The notes under the pieces: generated by a model
What the model saw: the letters and a program-made list of their open reading frames with translations, nothing else
The model's database searches: none
What the model was told of the DNA's origin: nothing
Program-made: the position numbers and the translations under genes
Part shown: one piece after another, positions 21,572-24,098 of the stretch
Numbering within the stretch: position 1 is the stretch's first letter
Layout of the letters: each line of letters begins with the position of its first letter
NCBI GenBank assembly: GCA_905373305.1
Contig: CAJPSM010000012.1
Coordinates: 1-24,098 of the forward strand
Length of the DNA stretch: 24,098 nt
Direction: 5' to 3'
Source of the DNA: an uncultured Streptococcus sp.
GTDB taxonomy: Bacteria; Bacillota; Bacilli; Lactobacillales; Streptococcaceae

Positions 21572-22135
21572 ATGGAGCAAGCACAATTACCAGAACGATT
21601 AGAAACCGATCGGCTCGCCTTACGAGTCCGTACAATAGCTGATGCCGAGGATATTCATGCCTATGCTAGTCTGCCAGAAGTCGCCTATCCAGCAGGCTTT
21701 CCGCCAGTCAAAACCTTGAAAGATGAGATTTATTACCTGGAGCATATCCTTCCTGAGCGCAATCAAAAGGAAAATCTCCCAGCTGGCTACGGAATTGTCG
21801 TCAAAGGAACCGATAAAGTCATCGGCTCTGTTGATTTCAATCATCGGCACGAAGACGATGTACTGGAGATTGGCTACACCTTGCACCCAGACTATTGGGG
21901 ACGAGGTTATGTACCAGAAGCAGCGCGTGCCTTGATTGACCTAGGCTTTAAAGAATTGGGTCTTCACAAGATAGAATTAACTTGCTTTGGATACGATGTC
22001 CAAAGTCAACGAGTCGCAGAAAAACTTGGCTTCACCCTCGAAGCTCGCATCCGGGATCGCAAAGATGCTCAAGGCAAGCGTTGTGACAGTCTCATATATG
22101 GCTTGCTGAGGAGTGAGTGGGAGGTGAAAAAATGA
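21572..22135 (+). CDS. GNAT acetyltransferase, RimJ/RimL type
   Basis: This 187-residue GNAT protein starts with the RLETDRLALR pattern of the RimJ/RimL/SpeG-like group. It carries LEIGYTLHPDYWGRGYVPEAA (about 108-128), in which W-G-R-G-Y-V-P-E-A forms the acetyl-CoA pyrophosphate loop, and the KLGFTLEARIRD end. The substrate is not evident; N-terminal protein or small-molecule acetylation are both possible. It is the first gene under the T-box, which is unusual for an enzyme with no direct link to aminoacylation. It overlaps the next gene by ATGA. Confidence 0.9.
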   Translation: MEQAQLPERLETDRLALRVRTIADAEDIHAYASLPEVAYPAGFPPVKTLKDEIYYLEHILPERNQKENLPAGYGIVVKGTDKVIGSVDFNHRHEDDVLEIGYTLHPDYWGRGYVPEAARALIDLGFKELGLHKIELTCFGYDVQSQRVAEKLGFTLEARIRDRKDAQGKRCDSLIYGLLRSEWEVKK

Positions 22136-23205
22136 ATTTGACTATTGAACAAATTGTCTCTATTATTAGTGCAATTGGGTTAAGCGCAATCGTTAGTACA
22201 ATAATTACATTCGTTCAAAATAATAAAAAGAACAATCTGGATTTTGTTACAAAAGAACGAGCAGAATGGCGAAAAAAATTAAAAGAAATATTATCAGAAT
22301 TAAGTGATAATACTAAAAAAGAGACTGCTATAATCAAATTGAAATCAGAAATAAATCCTTATGGGAAAAATATGGAGTTTAAGCATACTAAACCGTATTA
22401 TATGAAAGAAGGGCATATTTGGGATTTGCTAGATCGTGGGGATGATGTTGATTTTGATAGGTTAAGATTTTATATTGAGTTGCTATTAAAATTTGATTGG
22501 GAACGTTCAAAAAACGAAGTAAGATTTAAACCTACTAAGACTATTAATAGAGTTCTGAATTGCCTTTTATTATTTTTATCTCTTTATTGTACTTATCATA
22601 TAGTATCTTTTAATATTCAAAGTGGCGGATATAATCTCCTACATGTAATAAATCTTGTAACCTGTATTGTTGCGTATTTGTTAATTTTAATACAGCCACT
22701 TATAACAGATACTATTATTTTAAATCCACCTGAAAAAGAAGAGGCACTAGTATGGATATTTATCATATTTTATGCATTTCCGTTTGTTTATATAATATGC
22801 AATCTAATCTATATATTTAAATTAAACCCGTCTTTTTACTTTATTAGTGTTATATTAATTTTTGCATATGAAATCTTCTATTTGTATCAACTTTATATTT
22901 ATGAAGATACTTATGTTAGTGAAATAAAGAGATATTTAAAGCCAAAAAGTAAAAAAGATCAATTAGGAGTTAAGCTTACAAACAGAATAAGAAATAGAGA
23001 AGACAAGCTGAAGCGATATAAATATGATGTAACAACTATCAATTCACTAAATAAACGTTTAAAAAAATTAAAAAGAAAGTTAACAACAAAAAATAGACCA
23101 CAAAAATATATGTGGCATCCTATTTTATTTTGTAGATACAGGAAAAATAGGAAACGAATTATTAAAGAAGTTAAAAAAATAATTGAGGAGCAAACACATG
23201 TCTAA
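22132..23205 (+). CDS. AT-rich multi-span membrane protein of unknown function, inserted before valS
   Basis: This 357-residue protein starts at the ATG at 22132, which has GGAGGTG; an in-frame start at 22117 precedes that site. An N-terminal membrane helix (about 5-28) is followed by a charged segment with FVTKERAEWRKKLKEIL, four more helices (about 140-255), and a long basic, Lys/Arg-rich helical tail (about 265-357). Base and amino-acid use is strikingly AT-rich (Ile, Lys, Asn, Tyr) compared with both neighbours, suggesting transfer. It overlaps the GNAT gene (ATGA) and valS (8 nt), and its last codons contain the valS ribosome site GAGGAG. No known family is recognised with confidence. 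Confidence 0.85.
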   Translation: MNLTIEQIVSIISAIGLSAIVSTIITFVQNNKKNNLDFVTKERAEWRKKLKEILSELSDNTKKETAIIKLKSEINPYGKNMEFKHTKPYYMKEGHIWDLLDRGDDVDFDRLRFYIELLLKFDWERSKNEVRFKPTKTINRVLNCLLLFLSLYCTYHIVSFNIQSGGYNLLHVINLVTCIVAYLLILIQPLITDTIILNPPEKEEALVWIFIIFYAFPFVYIICNLIYIFKLNPSFYFISVILIFAYEIFYLYQLYIYEDTYVSEIKRYLKPKSKKDQLGVKLTNRIRNREDKLKRYKYDVTTINSLNKRLKKLKRKLTTKNRPQKYMWHPILFCRYRKNRKRIIKEVKKIIEEQTHV

Positions 23206-24098
23206 AGAACTTTCACCTAAATACAATCCAGCCGAGGTTGAGGCTGGTCGTTACCAAAAATGGCTTGATGCCGATGTTTTCAAGCCTTCAGGCGATCAAA
23301 AGGCTAAGCCTTATTCGATCGTGATTCCACCGCCAAACGTAACTGGGAAACTTCACCTTGGTCACGCTTGGGATACGACTCTTCAGGATATCATCATCCG
23401 TCAAAAACGCATGCAAGGTTTTGATACACTTTGGCTTCCAGGGATGGACCATGCGGGGATTGCGACTCAAGCTAAGGTTGAGGAGCGCTTGCGTGGTGAA
23501 GGCATTTCCCGCTATGACCTTGGTCGTGAAAAATTCCTAGATAAAGTCTGGGAATGGAAAGATGAATATGCCACTACTATCAAGGAACAATGGGGCAAGA
23601 TGGGACTCTCTGTAGACTACTCTCGTGAGCGATTCACCCTTGACGAAGGTTTGTCAAAAGCCGTTCGCAAGGTCTTTGTGGACCTTTACAAAAAAGGCTG
23701 GATCTACCGTGGTGAGTTTATCATCAACTGGGACCCAGCAGCTCGCACAGCCCTTTCTGATATCGAAGTTATCCACAAGGACGTGGAAGGTGCCTTCTAC
23801 CACATGAACTATATGCTAGAAGACGGCTCACGCGCCCTTGAAGTTGCGACAACTCGTCCTGAGACTATGTTTGGGGACGTTGCCGTTGCGGTCAATCCAG
23901 AAGACCCACGCTACAAGGACCTGATCGGTAAAAATGTCATCCTTCCAATCGCTAATAAACTCATCCCAATCGTTGGGGATGAACATGCAGATCCTGAGTT
24001 TGGTACAGGTGTCGTGAAAATCACGCCTGCCCACGATCCGAATGACTTCTTGGTTGGTCAACGCCATAACTTGCCACAAGTCAACGTCATGAACGACG
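23198..24098 (+). CDS. valS: ValS, valyl-tRNA synthetase (N-terminal 300 codons, cut by window end)
   Basis: This class I aminoacyl-tRNA synthetase charges tRNA-Val. The start MSKELSPKYNPAEVEAGRYQ and the segment PPPNVTGKLHLGHA, containing the HIGH-type ATP signature HLGH at about residues 53-56, identify ValS. WLPGMDHAGIATQ and the start of the editing domain (TTRPETMFGDVAVAV, then GTGVVKITPAHDPND) follow. The reading frame is open to the end of the window; the KMSKS region lies beyond it. Its ATG is inside the end of the AT-rich gene, so translation is probably coupled and expression depends on the T-box 1.6 kb upstream or on an unseen internal promoter. Confidence 0.97.
   Translation, partial: MSKELSPKYNPAEVEAGRYQKWLDADVFKPSGDQKAKPYSIVIPPPNVTGKLHLGHAWDTTLQDIIIRQKRMQGFDTLWLPGMDHAGIATQAKVEERLRGEGISRYDLGREKFLDKVWEWKDEYATTIKEQWGKMGLSVDYSRERFTLDEGLSKAVRKVFVDLYKKGWIYRGEFIINWDPAARTALSDIEVIHKDVEGAFYHMNYMLEDGSRALEVATTRPETMFGDVAVAVNPEDPRYKDLIGKNVILPIANKLIPIVGDEHADPEFGTGVVKITPAHDPNDFLVGQRHNLPQVNVMND

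Noticed and set aside
1..24098. Search for CRISPR arrays, tRNA or rRNA genes, insertion sequences and pneumococcal BOX/RUP repeats
   Set aside because: None was seen by eye. Repeats found are BlpR promoter copies and a gene/pseudogene pair; no transposase frames or terminal inverted repeats were noticed.

Overview
The window looks like chromosomal DNA of Streptococcus pneumoniae or a very close mitis-group relative. The evidence is a blp (bacteriocin-like peptide) locus with recognisable BlpA, BlpB, BlpK, BlpX, BlpY, BlpZ and PncP proteins. It runs into the conserved block ccrZ-trmB-rimP-nusA-ylxR-ylxQ-infB-rbfA and, further on, a T-box-controlled operon that ends in valS. Identification is from remembered protein families; no database search was possible.

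Region 1 (1-3908, mostly minus strand) is the blp export and pheromone operon blpA-blpB-blpC. BlpA is full length, so the dedicated exporter should be functional. The BlpC pheromone has the usual leader, but its mature part does not match the pneumococcal types I remember.

Region 2 (3908-8270, plus strand) is the variable bacteriocin region. It is built from modules that each start with a BlpR-type promoter, usually placed just after a terminator. All five BlpR promoters, including the divergent one for blpABC, share exactly the same spacing: 21 nt between repeat halves and 37 nt from the second half to the -10. The modules carry: (i) two small double-glycine peptides plus a CPBP immunity-type membrane protein and a decayed immunity gene; (ii) a secreted, LPXTG-anchored thioredoxin-like protein; (iii) blpK with its small immunity gene pncF; (iv) two small membrane proteins, one of which is the intact parent of the pseudogene in module (i). 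All three bacteriocin peptides carry exactly two cysteines in the mature part, which makes a disulfide role for the wall-anchored thioredoxin attractive.

Region 3 (8353-10432) is the conserved immunity tail blpX-blpY-blpZ-pncP, with two more CPBP proteins. The third CPBP motif of PncP has Tyr in place of His.

Region 4 (10537-17762) holds ccrZ-trmB followed by the translation and transcription operon rimP-nusA-ylxR-ylxQ-infB-rbfA. Three genes in this run appear to start with GTG or TTG.

Region 5 (17825-21291) holds small stress or redox-looking units: an EcsC-like protein with a small partner; a DUF1858 protein overlapping a DUF438/hemerythrin/PAS protein and a DUF1912-type protein; and a basic coiled-coil protein with a helix-hairpin-helix tail.

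Region 6 (21305-24098) is a promoter and T-box leader, then a GNAT acetyltransferase, a strongly AT-rich multi-span membrane protein of unknown function, and the first 300 codons of valS. All three genes overlap, so the unknown gene sits under the T-box and within the valS operon.
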